A stretch of 64,000 nt of DNA from Bacillaceae bacterium IKA-2 (GCA_031761875.1 CP134492.1:3162001-3226000); one strand, 5' to 3'. Counted from the first letter of the stretch, positions 46,173 to 55,353 are shown. The notes: generated by a model from the letters alone, not told the origin. Translations and numbers: made by a program.

Positions 46173-47651
46173 GTGATTGAGATAATGGACAAACATGCAA
46201 TAATAAAACTAAAGCAGCAAGGTGTATCCAATAGAAAAGCTGCCAAGCTTTTAAACATCAATCGGAAAACAGTCGCAATCTATTGGAATGAGTACCAGAA
46301 GAACAATACTCTGTTGAATGCCTTAGACGTTAATAAAAAAGAAGTACAAGAAGTACAAGAAAAAATATGCGAGGCACCAAAGTATAATGCTCAAAATAGA
46401 AAGCCAAGAAAGTACACAGCAGAAATCGATACCAGATTAGACGAAATCCTAGAGAGTGAATCTGAAAAGTGTAAAGAGTTAGGTCGACATAAACAACAGC
46501 TGACTAATTTGCAAATTCACCAAATGCTAGTCAATGAAAAGTTTGATATTGGATATACAACTATTACAAATAAAATCAGAGAAAAAAGAAACAAACCTAA
46601 GGAATGCTTTATTAAACAATCATATGATTTAGGGCAAAGACTTGAATATGATTTTGGCGAAGTGAAGTTAGAAATAAACGGGGAGATCAATACCTATCAT
46701 CTAGCTGTACTATCTTCACCAGCTGCTGATTTCAGATGGGCGTATTTATATAAGAATCAAAAGCAAGACGTCTTTATGGATTCTCATGTGCGTTTCTTCG
46801 ATATGTTAGGTGGCGTTTATTCAGAGATTGTGTACGACAATATGAGAAATGTAGTATCAAAATTCATAGGTAAAACTGAAAAAGTCCTCAATGAGAATTT
46901 GCTAAAATTGTCACTCTACTACGGATTCGATATCAACGTCACTAATTGTTTCAGTGGAAACGAGAAGGGTCATGTGGAGGGCAGCGTGAAGATAATTAGG
47001 AACAAAGCATTTGCGTTAACTTATAAGTTTAAGACATTCGATGATGCACGTGAATACTTGAATACTATATTGATAGAACTCAATAAAGACAGCACTATTT
47101 CTGAAGAAATAAAACATCTTCAACCTACAAAACCAAAGCTTGATCTTGCAACAGTTACAGTGCAAAAACCAAATAAATATAGTTTTGTACGAGTTGATAA
47201 CAACCACTATTCAGTACCGGAGTATCTTGTAGGACGCTTAATAACAATCAAGAAATATTACGACACAATAGGCTTTTATTCAAACAACATACTCGTTTGT
47301 GAACACAAAAAAATAGATGGTACTAACGAGATAAGTATTAAAATTAAACATTACTTAAACTCATTAAACAAAAAACCAGGTGCAATCAAGAACTCCCACG
47401 CTCTAAAAAGCATACCAAGGTTAAAAGCCATCTATGATACTAATTTTAGCAGAAACAAGAAAAAATTCATAGAGATCATTCAAGAAAATGATGATAAACC
47501 AATCGAAGAAATACTATTGATTCTAGAAACATACAATAAATCTCATATCGATATTATTCCATCTATGCACATAGATAAAACTGCACTTAGCAACATCGCT
47601 ACAAGGCAAGTATCTAGATATAACGAATTATGTTTCTCGGAGGTGGAATAA
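46173..47651 (+). CDS. istA: IS21-family transposase IstA
   Basis: DDE transposase of about 492 residues. N-terminal helix-turn-helix (IIKLKQQGVSNRKAAKLLNINRKTVAIYW). The catalytic core has Asp in LEYDFGEVKLEI, Asp in EIVYDNMRNVV and Glu in NEKGHVEGSVKIIR. The C-terminal region continues into a beta-barrel-like part (NHYSVPEYLVG). I chose the GTG at 46173, preceded by AAAGGGGTGGGATGGA; an ATG at 46146 is also in frame. The stop codon directly abuts the istB ATG. Confidence 0.92.
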   Translation: MIEIMDKHAIIKLKQQGVSNRKAAKLLNINRKTVAIYWNEYQKNNTLLNALDVNKKEVQEVQEKICEAPKYNAQNRKPRKYTAEIDTRLDEILESESEKCKELGRHKQQLTNLQIHQMLVNEKFDIGYTTITNKIREKRNKPKECFIKQSYDLGQRLEYDFGEVKLEINGEINTYHLAVLSSPAADFRWAYLYKNQKQDVFMDSHVRFFDMLGGVYSEIVYDNMRNVVSKFIGKTEKVLNENLLKLSLYYGFDINVTNCFSGNEKGHVEGSVKIIRNKAFALTYKFKTFDDAREYLNTILIELNKDSTISEEIKHLQPTKPKLDLATVTVQKPNKYSFVRVDNNHYSVPEYLVGRLITIKKYYDTIGFYSNNILVCEHKKIDGTNEISIKIKHYLNSLNKKPGAIKNSHALKSIPRLKAIYDTNFSRNKKKFIEIIQENDDKPIEEILLILETYNKSHIDIIPSMHIDKTALSNIATRQVSRYNELCFSEVE

Positions 47652-48398
47652 ATGCAAATACAAGAAATGGCCCATATACTAAAATTACCCTATATAAAAA
47701 CCAATTATCAAATGCTTCTTGATGAAGCAAACCATACAAACATGACCCACCGAGAGCTGATAAGTCGTCTACTCGAAAGAGAATTAGAACTAAGGCTTGA
47801 GAATGGTTTAAAACATAGACTCAGAAGGGCTAAATTCCCTCTTAACAAGTACTTAGAAGACTTCGACAAGAGTAAGTACCATAAGAAATTTATACCGAAA
47901 TTCGAAGAACTAGAAACGTTGCAGTTCATTGAAAATAAAGAAAATATAATCTTAATAGGATCTCCTGGCTGCGGGAAATCACATTATAGTATTGGGCTTG
48001 GTATTAAGGCGTGTTTGGAAGGCAAAAGTGTATTGTTTATCTCTGTACCTAACTTAATAATAGAGTTAAAAGAAGCAATGAGTGAAAGCAAACTATCGCA
48101 ATATAAAACCAAATTTGAAAAGTACAGTCTTGTCGTTTTAGATGAACTGGGATACGTATCATTTGACAAAATTGGTTGTGAAATACTATTTAATTTATTA
48201 TCAAATAGAAACGATAAAGGATCAATAATCATAACAACAAACTTGGCTTTTGATCGCTGGGAAGAGATTTTTAAAGACCCGATGCTTACTGGTGCAATTG
48301 TAGATAGACTTGCTCACAAATCACATATCTTAGATATTTCACGAGAAGTAAGTCACCGATTTGAAGAGACAATGTCATGGCTAAAACCAACTAAATAA
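47652..48398 (+). CDS. istB: IS21-family helper ATPase IstB
   Basis: AAA+ ATPase of 248 residues that helps IstA choose its target. Walker A GSPGCGKSHYSIGLG near residue 103, Walker B LVVLDELGYVSFDK, then sensor region IITTNLAFDRWEEIF and a C-terminal DRLAHKSHILDI block. GGAGGTGG in the end of istA serves as its ribosome binding site. The stop lies 50 bases before the right end of the element. Confidence 0.93.
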   Translation: MQIQEMAHILKLPYIKTNYQMLLDEANHTNMTHRELISRLLERELELRLENGLKHRLRRAKFPLNKYLEDFDKSKYHKKFIPKFEELETLQFIENKENIILIGSPGCGKSHYSIGLGIKACLEGKSVLFISVPNLIIELKEAMSESKLSQYKTKFEKYSLVVLDELGYVSFDKIGCEILFNLLSNRNDKGSIIITTNLAFDRWEEIFKDPMLTGAIVDRLAHKSHILDISREVSHRFEETMSWLKPTK

Positions 48399-48822
48399 GT
48401 GGACCTTTTTTCAACTGATTCGTGGACCGCTTTTGAGTTGACAAATACATTAGCGTTCATGAAAAGGTTTGCAAACCATAATAACTCTTTGCTAGCTCAA
48501 TTTCGCGACCTTTTCTTTTGTGGAAAAAAAGGTGCCCTCTTTTCAATATTAATTCGTTTAAGCAATGCTTATGGAACAAAAACAAAAGACAGTATTTTAA
48601 TTGACATAAAGCTAACGAATCAAGAGTTAGCAAACTATATTGGCGCTACTCGCGAAAGTATTAGCCGTATTTTAAAAAACTTAATTGATCAAAAGGTTAT
48701 TTCAATCAAAACGAAATATATAACGATTCATAATATCGAGTTTTTACATGAGCATCTTCACTGTGAAACCTGTCCGTATGATAAGTGTACAATTTAAATG
48801 AAGTGAAAAAGGATGGCATAAG

Positions 48823-49191
48823 TTGAAATATAAACGGGAAGAGACATTTCGTTACGTAATTGTAGAGAAACTTAATTGTAAGTTTAAAATCATTAGTGCT
48901 AGAGGGCAACAATTCGATAGTAGCTATAGTAACGGGGATTTACTTGACATTAGTCCTAGTGGTTTAAAAATATTTTCGCCTTTGGACATTTCACCGCAAA
49001 AAAATGTCGTTTTTTACGTTGAATTCACTTTAAATAATCAGCCTATAAAGCTTAATGCAACTTTAATTTGGAAAAAAAATGTTGGTAACGGCTATCAATA
49101 CGGCCTAAAACATCATGGTTCAAAAGAAGAAGTTCGTATGTTAATTGAGGAATTAAAAATTTACGCAAAAAAACAGCCTCCATTAAAATAG
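48823..49191 (+). CDS. PilZ-domain c-di-GMP receptor
   Basis: 122-residue single-domain protein. The two c-di-GMP-binding signatures appear: KREETFRY at the N-terminus (RxxxR type) and LLDISPSGLKIFS (D/NxSxxG) near residue 40. The target of its output is not evident. TTG start with AAGGATGG upstream. It begins 25 bases after the fnr remnant and ends at a strong terminator. It may work with the EAL protein at 10.3-11.4 kb, the only c-di-GMP enzyme seen in the window. Confidence 0.85.
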   Translation: MKYKREETFRYVIVEKLNCKFKIISARGQQFDSSYSNGDLLDISPSGLKIFSPLDISPQKNVVFYVEFTLNNQPIKLNATLIWKKNVGNGYQYGLKHHGSKEEVRMLIEELKIYAKKQPPLK

Positions 49192-49252
49192 TAGCGCTTA
49201 TCGATTCTTTTGGGATAATCCTGACGGGAGTTATTATTTCACTTTCACAATA

Positions 49253-49300
49253 AAAAAAGCAGAAAAGGTATAAGAATATCTATACCTCTTCTGCTTTTTT
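49253..49300. terminator. bidirectional intrinsic terminator
   Basis: A 20-bp stem with one mismatch (49253-49272 with 49281-49300), 8-base loop, A-run and T-run on either side. It serves the converging PilZ (+) and DoxX (-) genes. Confidence 0.9.
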
Positions 49301-49302
49301 TA

Positions 49303-49803
49303 TTAAACTGAAATATTATCTTTATTGGATTTCTTTGTTACTAACTGTTTTAGATAAGGAAGAACCCAACGGTCTCCACCAAATTTCCCTGCATTTGCTC
49401 CTGCTGCTAGAATGAACATTGAGATTAAGAGCATCCATGGATTTGAAGAAACTGTTCCTGCAAACATAAACGAGAAATTCATCACTACTCCAAAGAACAC
49501 CGCTGCTGTTGTAAGGACACCCAGGATTAGTCCAAGTCCTACTAATAATTCACCCCATGCGATTAGAAAACTAAATAACTCAGCGTTTGGTAATGCGAAA
49601 TTTTCAATAAATGTATGATAGCGTGGATAACCTTCTATTACCGATTCATTATTAACAACACCATTTAAATATCCACCTGCGTTAAAAGGATCTCCTGTAA
49701 CTTTGCTCCAACCTGCAGTTAACCATGACCACCCTAAGTAAACACGTAGAAAAGTTAAAATACCGGCAGCATAGACATTAGTTCTTAAGAAATTCATAAA
49801 CAT
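49303..49803 (-). CDS. DoxX-family membrane protein
   Basis: 166-residue inner-membrane protein with four hydrophobic segments. DoxX family blocks: FLRVYLGWSWLTAGWSKV near the N-terminus, FLIAWGELLVGLGLILGVL and MNFSFMFAGTVSSNPWML. Relatives include the DoxD part of thiosulfate:quinone oxidoreductase and MhqP/CatD-type quinone-stress proteins. Given the sulfur/rhodanese genes nearby either is possible. AAGGAGTG precedes the ATG. Upstream is a 42-bp palindrome, so it is probably controlled by a dedicated repressor. Confidence 0.82.
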   Translation of the reverse strand: MFMNFLRTNVYAAGILTFLRVYLGWSWLTAGWSKVTGDPFNAGGYLNGVVNNESVIEGYPRYHTFIENFALPNAELFSFLIAWGELLVGLGLILGVLTTAAVFFGVVMNFSFMFAGTVSSNPWMLLISMFILAAGANAGKFGGDRWVLPYLKQLVTKKSNKDNISV

Positions 49804-49837
49804 AATTGCTTCACTCCTTGTATATTTTTGTTAGTTA

Positions 49838-49879
49838 TTACTAACTTACTTATAGTATACACTATAAGTAAGTTAGTAA
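49838..49879. promoter_or_regulatory. 42-bp near-perfect palindrome, likely operator of doxX gene
   Basis: Two perfectly complementary 19-base arms (49838-49856 and 49861-49879) flank ATAC. The half-site contains TTACTAACTTACTTATAGT. It ends about 35 bases before the DoxX start codon. The TTAC..GTAA layout recalls MarR/HxlR-type quinone- or redox-sensing repressors; the regulator is not in this window. Confidence 0.65.
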
Positions 49880-50028
49880 TTGTATATTTTTATGACAATT
49901 ATATGAACAATCTTTGACGACAATATAAGTGATAAATTAGAAAAGCTAGAATGTTATTTTTAATCTGCCTACCTTTAGGGGTCATAAACATTTCAAAAAA
50001 AGACTGTCTTATCTGTATTTTATCCTTC

Positions 50029-50068
50029 TAGAAAAGAAAGCACCCTGTATAGAGTGCTTTCTTTTCTA
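50029..50068 (-). terminator. intrinsic terminator
   Basis: A 15-bp perfect stem (50029-50043 with 50054-50068) with a 10-base loop lies immediately after the stop of the degenerate rhodanese gene. Confidence 0.75.
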
Positions 50069-50070
50069 GT

Positions 50071-50403
50071 CTATTTGATTAATTGGTATCCGATCACTTT
50101 AAACCCATGTCCCTTTAGAAAGCGAATGGTTAAGTTTTTAGAGACAGCGTCAGAAGCCACAACAACTACTTGAGAACTTGTAATTTGTCGATGGTGGCGT
50201 TTTAAATATGCGTAGGGGAGGTTTACTGCTCCTTGCACTGGTTTATGCGACGCATCTTGATAATCCCTAACGTCTAAGAGAACTGTATTACTACTAATAT
50301 TATTGTCTGTATCATCCATACTCGGTACATGCAATACAGGGAAATGTCTTTGATATACATACAGCAAACTAACAATTAAAAGAGCAATTAAGATCATGTA
50401 CAT
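50071..50403 (-). CDS. membrane-anchored rhodanese-like protein without active-site Cys
   Basis: 110 residues: an N-terminal membrane helix (1-16) and one rhodanese fold (NTVLLDVRDYQDASHKPVQGAVNLPYAYL). At the position of the catalytic loop it reads VVVVASDAVSKNLTI, with no Cys, so sulfur transfer is unlikely; a binding or regulatory role is more plausible. AGGGTGA lies upstream of the ATG. It is transcribed alone. Confidence 0.75.
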   Translation of the reverse strand: MYMILIALLIVSLLYVYQRHFPVLHVPSMDDTDNNISSNTVLLDVRDYQDASHKPVQGAVNLPYAYLKRHHRQITSSQVVVVASDAVSKNLTIRFLKGHGFKVIGYQLIK

Positions 50404-50580
50404 TAGCTGTCACCCTACTATTCTCTGATTTTCTCACAAAGATTATTATAGTAGAATTTTTCCTTTTAGCCAACCAAATGCACTTATTTTCCGCTTATTA
50501 TTTTTGAGAATTAGCTTGGCAAGAAAAGTGCAAAGCAGCGAGTTCTACCTAGTCATCTTCCCGCAATAAATTAATTTTTT

Positions 50581-50868
50581 TTATTGGATTGTTGCAACGT
50601 AAAAAAATGAGATCATAACCAATGTACCTATACCTAAAATCAATAAACTAGTTTGAACCCATTTTTTTGAATTAGCAGTTTTCTGATTAAATATTATTAC
50701 AGCGAGATAGATCACTAACGCCACACTCATAAACAATACCGCATCAATAATTGGACCAAATATACTCAATTCAATATTTACCCTACGATAAATGTCAATA
50801 TTTAACCCCAGGGCAGCGAGCCAAGCAAAAAAAAGAAATGTCGCAATACCAATAGAAACCCGTGTCAT
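50581..50868 (-). CDS. small three-helix membrane protein, function unknown
   Basis: 95 residues from the ATG at 50868 (GGGGACGAG upstream; a GTG at 50886 is alternative). Three hydrophobic stretches (about residues 6-22, 38-60 and 72-92). No recognised family. Its divergence from nothing obvious and its place before a two-component system give no functional hint. Confidence 0.55.
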   Translation of the reverse strand: MTRVSIGIATFLFFAWLAALGLNIDIYRRVNIELSIFGPIIDAVLFMSVALVIYLAVIIFNQKTANSKKWVQTSLLILGIGTLVMISFFYVATIQ

Positions 50869-51048
50869 TCTCGTCCCCACTTTCACATTTGTTGAGTATG
50901 TTCAAAGAGTCCGGTAATCAGACTTATCGAATCTCTTCGTCGGCTTTGATTATCCTTCACTTTGATCAGCAACTTATAGTAAGTATATTTTTTCCGAAAT
51001 ATAAAAAAACATACTTAGCAAAAAAACTGCTGAGCATGTTCAAGTATT

Positions 51049-52434
51049 TTACATATTGGTAGGAAAGACAATTTTCACTGTTGTACCTTGATTTTCTTTT
51101 GATTCGAATGTTAGCTTTGCATGATGTTTTTTTAATATTTCTGAGACTATCGATAACCCTAGTCCAGTTCCTCCTTCCTTCCTAGATCGTCCTTTATCGA
51201 CCCGATAAAATCGTTCAGTTATTTTTGGTAGTGATTCTTCCGGTATGCCTGGACCTTGATCTGAAATAATAAATTCGCAGTAATTCTCTTTACAAATTAA
51301 TGTTAATTCAATTTTTTTCCCTTTTGGTGTATACCTCAACGCATTATCCAACAGGTTCCCAATTACTTGTTCGAGGCGATCAGCATCTCCAAAAATAATT
51401 GCGTCATGATCTAAATCTTTTGTAATGATGACCTTTTTCTTTTGCGACGCTAGTTCAAACCTCTCGACAACATCTTGAATTAGTTGCGCAAATGGAAGTG
51501 GTTGGCTTCTCATTGGATATGAATCGCCTTCAAGCTGCGCTAAATCTAATAAATCATTAACGAGACGATGCATTCGATCAGACTCTTTATTAATTGTTTC
51601 AATATATCTTTTTGGGTCATCAACGACTTCGTCTAAAATCGCTTCAGTATAACCTTTGATATAACTTAATGGTGTCCGCAATTCATGGGAAACATTGCTT
51701 AGAAATTCTTGTTTTTTCAACTCTTCCTGTTCTAGAGTAGCTGAAAGAGTGTTAAACGATTTTGAGAGACTACCAATTTCATCATTACTCTGAACTTCAA
51801 TTCGTTGTGAAAAATCACCTGAAGCCATTTTTTCTGAAATGATTCTCATATTTTCAAGAGGCTGCGTAATTTTATTCATAATTCTCCGGACCGAATAGAC
51901 AATAAATATGATTAAAAAAATCAGTCCAACCCCAATCCAAATTTGGCTTGAATAAAATGGTTCAAATACTTCCAATAATGTATTATAAAGAAAAACAACT
52001 CCGAGCAGGCAACCATCTTCATCTAAAATTGGAACAGCCACACCCATAATCGGTTTTTCGGAGAAAAGTTGCCTCCTGACAATATTTATCGTTTCACCAT
52101 TTTGAAGCTGCTTACTCTCATCTATAGTGAATAAACGTTCATTTTCTCCGCTTACCAGTAATGAGGAGACATTTTCTGTAAAAAAAACATTCGCTTCAGC
52201 ACATTTATTCATCCATTCTACACGATCCAAAAAATCTTCTTTACCAGCGCTGTTATCGTCAAAATAAAGATCCGTTAATAAATCACCACGCGCTGTTAAA
52301 AGCTCAATTTGCTTATCAATATAAAAATTTTCATATAAGTAATGAGTTAATAATAGTACTCCGATTACACTTACGCTAACAACAGAAGTAATAAGCATCC
52401 ACGTTTTTTGCCTTATCGTTAATTTATTATGCAT
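51049..52434 (-). CDS. sensor histidine kinase
   Basis: Membrane sensor kinase of about 461 residues. TM1 (~12-35), an extracellular domain of about 130 residues including a lone Cys in MNKCAEANVFF, TM2 (~165-185), HAMP (~190-240), then HisKA with phospho-His in FLSNVSHELRTPLSYIKGY and HATPase with GNLLDNALRYTPKG, DQGPGI and GGTGLGLSIV. The ATG at 52434 overlaps the response-regulator stop by 8 bases, so the pair are coupled. The signal is unknown; ResE/BaeS-like architecture. Confidence 0.9.
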   Translation of the reverse strand: MHNKLTIRQKTWMLITSVVSVSVIGVLLLTHYLYENFYIDKQIELLTARGDLLTDLYFDDNSAGKEDFLDRVEWMNKCAEANVFFTENVSSLLVSGENERLFTIDESKQLQNGETINIVRRQLFSEKPIMGVAVPILDEDGCLLGVVFLYNTLLEVFEPFYSSQIWIGVGLIFLIIFIVYSVRRIMNKITQPLENMRIISEKMASGDFSQRIEVQSNDEIGSLSKSFNTLSATLEQEELKKQEFLSNVSHELRTPLSYIKGYTEAILDEVVDDPKRYIETINKESDRMHRLVNDLLDLAQLEGDSYPMRSQPLPFAQLIQDVVERFELASQKKKVIITKDLDHDAIIFGDADRLEQVIGNLLDNALRYTPKGKKIELTLICKENYCEFIISDQGPGIPEESLPKITERFYRVDKGRSRKEGGTGLGLSIVSEILKKHHAKLTFESKENQGTTVKIVFPTNM

Positions 52435-53119
52435 ATTCTGTCTCAAAACAATAGCCGACACCGTAGACAGTCTTTACCATTTGTCCATATTCTTTTAACT
52501 TAAAACGTAGTGTTTTTATATGTGTATCAACAGTCCTTAGTGTCCCTTTATGATATTCCATTCCCCACACATGATCTAGTAATTGTTCACGATTAAAAAC
52601 CTGATTTTGATTTTTAACTAGAAAAAGTAATAGATCATACTCTTTCCTTGTTAAATCAATGATTCGTTCATCTATTACTACTTTTCTGCCTTTTGTATTT
52701 ATTGTTAATTCATCTACTTGTATTAGTGACGATGGTTTAGCGTTAAAATCATAAGTTCGTCTCAGCATTGCTTCAATTCTGACGATAAGTTCTTTCGGAC
52801 TAAAAGGTTTCACAATGTAATCATCAGCACCTATTTTCATTCCATGAATTCGATCTCGTTCATCACTTTTAGCAGTGAGCATTATAATTGGTACATTAGA
52901 TAAAGTTCTAATTTTTTCACATGTCGAAAATCCATCTAAATTTGGCATAAGTACATCTAGTACAACAAGATCGACTTTTTGATTTTTAAGGATCGTTAAC
53001 ACTTGTAATCCATCTTCTGCTGGAATAACAGTATAGCCTTCTTTTATTATATATGATGAAACAAGTTCTAAAATTTCTACTTCATCATCAGCAACCAATA
53101 TTTGAAATGATTTATCCAT
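52427..53119 (-). CDS. OmpR/PhoB-family response regulator
   Basis: 230 residues. Receiver domain with acidic residues in ILVADDEVEI, phospho-Asp in DLVVLDVLMPNLDG, Thr in IIMLTAKS and Lys in DDYIVKPFSP. The C-terminal winged helix shows LTRKEYDLLLFLVKNQNQVFNREQLLDHVWG and TLRTVDTHIKTLRFKL. The ATG at 53119 follows AAGGGG. It is co-transcribed with the kinase. Target genes are not evident. Confidence 0.92.
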   Translation of the reverse strand: MDKSFQILVADDEVEILELVSSYIIKEGYTVIPAEDGLQVLTILKNQKVDLVVLDVLMPNLDGFSTCEKIRTLSNVPIIMLTAKSDERDRIHGMKIGADDYIVKPFSPKELIVRIEAMLRRTYDFNAKPSSLIQVDELTINTKGRKVVIDERIIDLTRKEYDLLLFLVKNQNQVFNREQLLDHVWGMEYHKGTLRTVDTHIKTLRFKLKEYGQMVKTVYGVGYCFETEYA

Positions 53120-53128
53120 CGAAAGCAC

Positions 53129-53465
53129 CCCTTAATAATAACTAATCATATCACATAATAAATACCCCACCGTCTATTATTTAGTTTAATTGAAAAACTC
53201 CAACTTCGGGTGGATTTAAGCAGAACGTCTAAATATCGCCATACCTCTTTGCCTTTAGATTGACACAATTTAAAATCGACTAGCCTGAATTAGCAAGGTT
53301 TTTTTAATATAAGCAATAGTGCTTTTTTTATCATAATTAGGTCATAGCAATTTCACGAATTAATTGTAAAATTAGTTTAAGATCATCAATCTTCTATTTT
53401 AGAAAATTCTTTAAATTTATTAAATATTGCTAGAAATCATTATAAGATTAGTTTAATATAGATAG
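53129..53465. other. non-coding region with a small hairpin
   Basis: 337 bases between the divergent response regulator and thioredoxin-fold genes, without a gene. AAGCA/TGCTT followed by seven Ts (53311-53329) could be a weak terminator or leader attenuator on the plus strand. The promoters of both neighbours must lie here but none stands out. Confidence 0.45.
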
Positions 53466-53480
53466 TTGGGAGCGCTTACT

Positions 53481-53711
53481 TTGCAAATCAAGATTTTAGT
53501 ATCAACAAGCATAAATTGTAAAATTTTTGAAAAACGTGTATATGAAGCAGTTTCAGCAAAAGGCATTTTTGCTGAAATTGAGCGGATCCATTACCTACCT
53601 GATATGCTAAAATACGGTGTTATTTATACACCTGCATTAGTTATAGAGGGGAAGTTAGTCTCAAGCGGAAAAATTTTAACATCTGAGGCGATTTCTCGGT
53701 TAATCCACTAA
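53481..53711 (+). CDS. small thioredoxin-fold protein with one active-site Cys
   Basis: 76 residues from the TTG at 53481 (GGGAG eight bases upstream). It matches the small archaeal-type thioredoxin/glutaredoxin-like family (pattern: Cys-containing N-terminus, IHYLPDMLKYGVIYTPALVIEGKLVSSGK with the cis-Pro in YTPAL). The usual GCxxC motif is SINCKIF, leaving one Cys, so it may bind metal or act by a monothiol mechanism. Transcribed alone. Confidence 0.72.
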   Translation: MQIKILVSTSINCKIFEKRVYEAVSAKGIFAEIERIHYLPDMLKYGVIYTPALVIEGKLVSSGKILTSEAISRLIH

Positions 53712-53888
53712 ATGATTTAGCTGCTCTTTAACCAAGAATATCACCTCTAAAACGCACTATTATTGTTTTTCCTTTTCCAAAATGGGTATACTTTTATTAA
53801 ACGATTCTAGGCTTCTCAGACAATTGAAGTCGAGTTTTTTAGCTAAACTTCGTTTAATTAACCTATTAAAAGTAAGGGAGATGAGGAA

Positions 53889-54098
53889 GTGGAAACAACA
53901 AACTTTAATTCTCAAGATATTAAATCTGCAACTTATGATGAGATAACTAGTGAGTTATACGTCCGTTTTACCAATGGCGATTATTATGTTTATTATGATG
54001 TTTTGTCCGTTGATTACATTGGATTTCTATCTTCAGAAGATCATAGTCAATATATCAAAGAGCAGCTCTCAGATAAGTACGATAAGCGAAAACTATAA
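53889..54098 (+). CDS. KTSC-domain protein
   Basis: 69 residues that fit the KTSC domain (SQDIKSATYDEITSELYVRFTNGDYYVYYDV, then YIKEQLSDKY). These domains are proposed to have nucleic-acid-linked roles from domain context, but function is not established. GTG start preceded by GGGAGATGAGG. Alanine dehydrogenase follows 34 bases later on the same strand, so they may be co-transcribed. The 177-base upstream gap has no other feature. Confidence 0.72.
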   Translation: METTNFNSQDIKSATYDEITSELYVRFTNGDYYVYYDVLSVDYIGFLSSEDHSQYIKEQLSDKYDKRKL

Positions 54099-54132
54099 TA
54101 AATAGTGGAGCGGAGAAAAGAGGAATTTAGAG

Positions 54133-55257
54133 ATGATAATTGGTGTTCCAAAAGAGATTAAGAACAATGAAAATCGGATTGCGATTACCCCGTCAGGTGT
54201 TCTTTCCTTTATTAATTCTGGTCATGAAGTTGTAATTGAAACAAATGCAGGTGTTGGAAGTGGTTTTTTAGATGAAGCATATGGTGAAGCGGGGGCACAA
54301 ATACTGGAAACTGCTGCTGATGTCTGGAGCAAAGCTGAAATGATTATGAAAGTTAAAGAGCCACTTCCATCTGAATATGAGTTGTTTAGTGAAGGTTTAA
54401 TTATATTTACATATTTACATTTAGCGGCTGAGCCGGAATTAGCAAAAGCACTAACTAGTAAAGGTGTCATTGCGATTGCCTATGAAACAGTTGAAGTTAA
54501 TCATACGTTACCACTCCTTACACCGATGAGTGAAGTGGCTGGACGGATGGCTTCGCAAATTGGTGCTCAATTTCTTGAAAAACCTAATGGTGGTAAAGGA
54601 ATTCTCCTTGCTGGAGTCCCTGGGGTTAAACGAGCAAAAGTTACCGTCATTGGTGGCGGTGTCGTTGGAACAAATGCAGCCAAAATTGCGATCGGACTTG
54701 GCGCTGATGTAACCATTATTGATTTAAGTCCAGAACGATTACGTTATCTTGATGATATTTTTGGAAACAGCATTAATACATTAATGTCGAACCCCTTAAA
54801 TATTGCCGATGCAGTCCGGGAGTCAGACCTAGTCATTGGTGCTGTACTTATTCCTGGTGCAAAAGCTCCCAAGCTTGTTTCAGAGGAGGTCATTAAAACA
54901 ATGTCTCCTGGTTCGGTTATTGTAGATGTCGCTATCGACCAAGGCGGAATATTTGAAACAGTCGACAGAATTACAACTCATAGTGATCCAACCTACGAAA
55001 AACATGGAGTTGTCCATTATGCAGTTGCAAACATGCCAGGCGCTGTTCCTCGTACATCAACAATTGCCTTAACAAATGTGACAATGCTATATGCACTTGA
55101 AATTGCTAATAAAGGTGTCTACACTGCTGTTCTCGAAAATAAAGCACTAGCGCTAGGAGTCAATGTAGCCAACGGTTCGATTACATATGATGTCGTTGCT
55201 AGAGACCTAGGATATGAATACGTTCCTGTCACCGAAGCTTTACATCATCGCATCTAA
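54133..55257 (+). CDS. ald: alanine dehydrogenase
   Basis: NAD-dependent interconversion of L-alanine with pyruvate and ammonia, 374 residues, cytoplasmic hexamer by family knowledge. Signature blocks: [23 protein letters not shown] at the N-terminus, catalytic Lys in IMKVKEPL, His in [12 protein letters not shown], the NAD-binding [17 protein letters not shown], and [13 protein letters not shown] near residue 270. GAGGAATTTAGAG precedes the ATG. In Bacillus it serves sporulation and alanine use. A clear terminator follows. Confidence 0.96.
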   Translation: MIIGVPKEIKNNENRIAITPSGVLSFINSGHEVVIETNAGVGSGFLDEAYGEAGAQILETAADVWSKAEMIMKVKEPLPSEYELFSEGLIIFTYLHLAAEPELAKALTSKGVIAIAYETVEVNHTLPLLTPMSEVAGRMASQIGAQFLEKPNGGKGILLAGVPGVKRAKVTVIGGGVVGTNAAKIAIGLGADVTIIDLSPERLRYLDDIFGNSINTLMSNPLNIADAVRESDLVIGAVLIPGAKAPKLVSEEVIKTMSPGSVIVDVAIDQGGIFETVDRITTHSDPTYEKHGVVHYAVANMPGAVPRTSTIALTNVTMLYALEIANKGVYTAVLENKALALGVNVANGSITYDVVARDLGYEYVPVTEALHHRI

Positions 55258-55278
55258 AAATAGAGAAAATGGTAATGG

Positions 55279-55314
55279 AAACGATCCAAGTATGAAAAAT
55301 TGGATCGTTTTTTT
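55279..55314. terminator. intrinsic terminator after ald
   Basis: An 11-bp perfect stem (55279-55289 with 55300-55310), 10-base loop and a seven-T run. It also faces the end of the minus-strand rhodanese operon. Confidence 0.88.
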
Positions 55315-55353
55315 ATTAATAGTAGACTTTTTTGAACTTCCACGATAATAGTT

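Larger units (their letters stand above)
46059..48449 (+). mobile_element. IS21-family insertion sequence, complete
   Basis: 2391 bp, begins TG and ends CA, flanked by a 6-bp target duplication TTAGCG (46053-46058 and 48450-48455). Ends carry related inverted sequences (left TGTTTATGATACTCTAAAAG, right end complement TGTATTTGTCAACTCAAAAG), followed inside by repeated GGTCCA-type motifs. It encodes istA and istB, both intact, so it may still be mobile. Confidence 0.92.
45693..48797 (+). pseudogene. fnr: fnr (oxygen-sensing Crp/Fnr regulator) disrupted by an IS21-family element
   Basis: The N-terminal cyclic-nucleotide-like sensor (residues 1-122, ending at 46058) and the C-terminal half (48456-48797, 113 residues) join in frame when the element and one copy of TTAGCG are removed, giving 235 residues. 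The C-terminal half has the helix-turn-helix TNQELANYIGATRESISRILKNL and ends in HCETCPYDKC. Joined numbering gives Cys225, Cys228, Cys233 and Asp140, one or two off the [4Fe-4S] ligands of B. subtilis Fnr (Cys227, 230, 235 and Asp141). The protein should therefore be inactive in this strain. AAGGGGGAGA precedes the ATG. A C-terminal fragment could still be made from within the element. Confidence 0.85.

Noticed and set aside
48435-48470. Outward promoter at the right end of the IS element (TTGACA at 48439-48444)
   Set aside because: No acceptable -10 box lies 16-18 bases downstream in the fnr remnant, so a hybrid promoter is not supported.
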